Of a stretch of DNA of 5,741 nucleotides, positions 5,655-5,741 are shown in pieces. The translations under genes and the position numbers were made by a program. The notes beneath the pieces are model-generated. The model was not told where the DNA came from and searched no databases. It saw only the letters and a list, made by a program, of their open reading frames with translations. Origin of the DNA: an uncultured Thermomicrobiales bacterium. GTDB lineage: Bacteria > Chloroflexota > Chloroflexia > Thermomicrobiales > UBA6265. How positions within the stretch are numbered: position 1 is the first letter of the stretch; the number at the start of each line of letters is the position of its first letter. The stretch spans positions 1-5,741 of the forward strand of contig CADCWK010000184.1 of assembly GCA_902806375.1 (NCBI GenBank), given 5' to 3'.

Positions 5655-5741
5655 CCGTCAAATGGCCCTGGTCGCGCCGGCGTCGACAGCAGCTGCCACG
5701 CCCGCGGCACTGGCGCCGGGCAAGGCTCGCGGGCTGGCGCG
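5647..5741 (+). CDS. Start of a DppC/OppC-type ABC permease gene (partial)
   Basis: The ATG at 5647 overlaps the end of the preceding permease gene by 8 nt and is preceded by AAGGA (5636-5640) at 6-nt spacing, indicating translational coupling. Thirty-one codons are visible before the right edge, beginning MDNRQMALVA and then Ala/Pro-rich. That suits the variable cytosolic N-terminus of DppC/OppC subunits, which precedes the first membrane segment. The family call rests mainly on gene order, since DppC nearly always follows DppB, because the conserved part is not in the window. An in-frame ATG at 5662 is an alternative start with a weaker ribosome-binding site. Confidence 0.75.
   Translation, partial: MDNRQMALVAPASTAAATPAALAPGKARGLA

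Noticed and set aside
1..5741. CRISPR arrays, tRNA or rRNA genes, insertion sequences, toxin-antitoxin or defence genes
   Set aside because: No repeated spacer structure, cloverleaf, transposase-like frame, terminal repeats or defence-type domain was seen on either strand.

Overview
The window is GC-rich bacterial chromosome that reads as one catabolic or uptake locus built around a divergent promoter region. The organism is probably a high-GC member of Chloroflexota (Thermomicrobia or Sphaerobacter-like) or, less likely, an actinobacterium. This rests on codon and base composition, the twin-arginine signal on an extracytoplasmic solute-binding protein of the SBP_bac_5 family, and the mix of gene families. 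No rRNA or other phylogenetic marker is present, so the placement is a weak inference.

Layout. On the minus strand, read leftwards from the centre, lie an FCD-type GntR regulator (897-1640) and then a Gfo/Idh/MocA oxidoreductase (827 down to the left edge, C-terminus cut off). The gap between them is 69 bp, so they probably share a transcript. On the plus strand, read rightwards, lie a short-chain dehydrogenase (1998-2840), a Tat-exported substrate-binding protein (2943-4649), a DppB/OppB-type permease (4731-5654) and the first 31 codons of a DppC/OppC-type permease (from 5647, running off the right edge). The control region (1641-1997) holds a perfect 14-bp palindrome of FadR/GntR operator type. 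It sits between a -35-like and a -10-like hexamer spaced 17 bp apart and pointing at the plus-strand operon. Both long intergenic gaps of the plus-strand operon contain strong GC-rich hairpins without U-tracts.

How it may work together (inference). The binding protein and permeases import a small molecule, and the SDR and the Gfo/Idh/MocA enzyme oxidise or reduce it or a derivative. The GntR protein represses the import operon until an inducer, typically an organic or sugar acid for FCD regulators, binds its metal-containing pocket. SBP_bac_5 transporters carry peptides, opines, nickel chelates and, in thermophiles, oligosaccharides. Two sugar/polyol-type dehydrogenases next to the transporter favour a sugar, sugar acid, polyol or opine over peptides, but the substrate cannot be read from the sequence.

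The most unusual items are the SDR's arginine in place of the catalytic YxxxK lysine, the operator embedded in the promoter, a 32-codon leader ORF whose stop overlaps the SDR start as ATGA, and the hairpins flanking the binding-protein gene. I found no defence system, mobile element, CRISPR array or RNA gene. This looks like an ordinary though possibly uncharacterised catabolic locus, not a radically new system.
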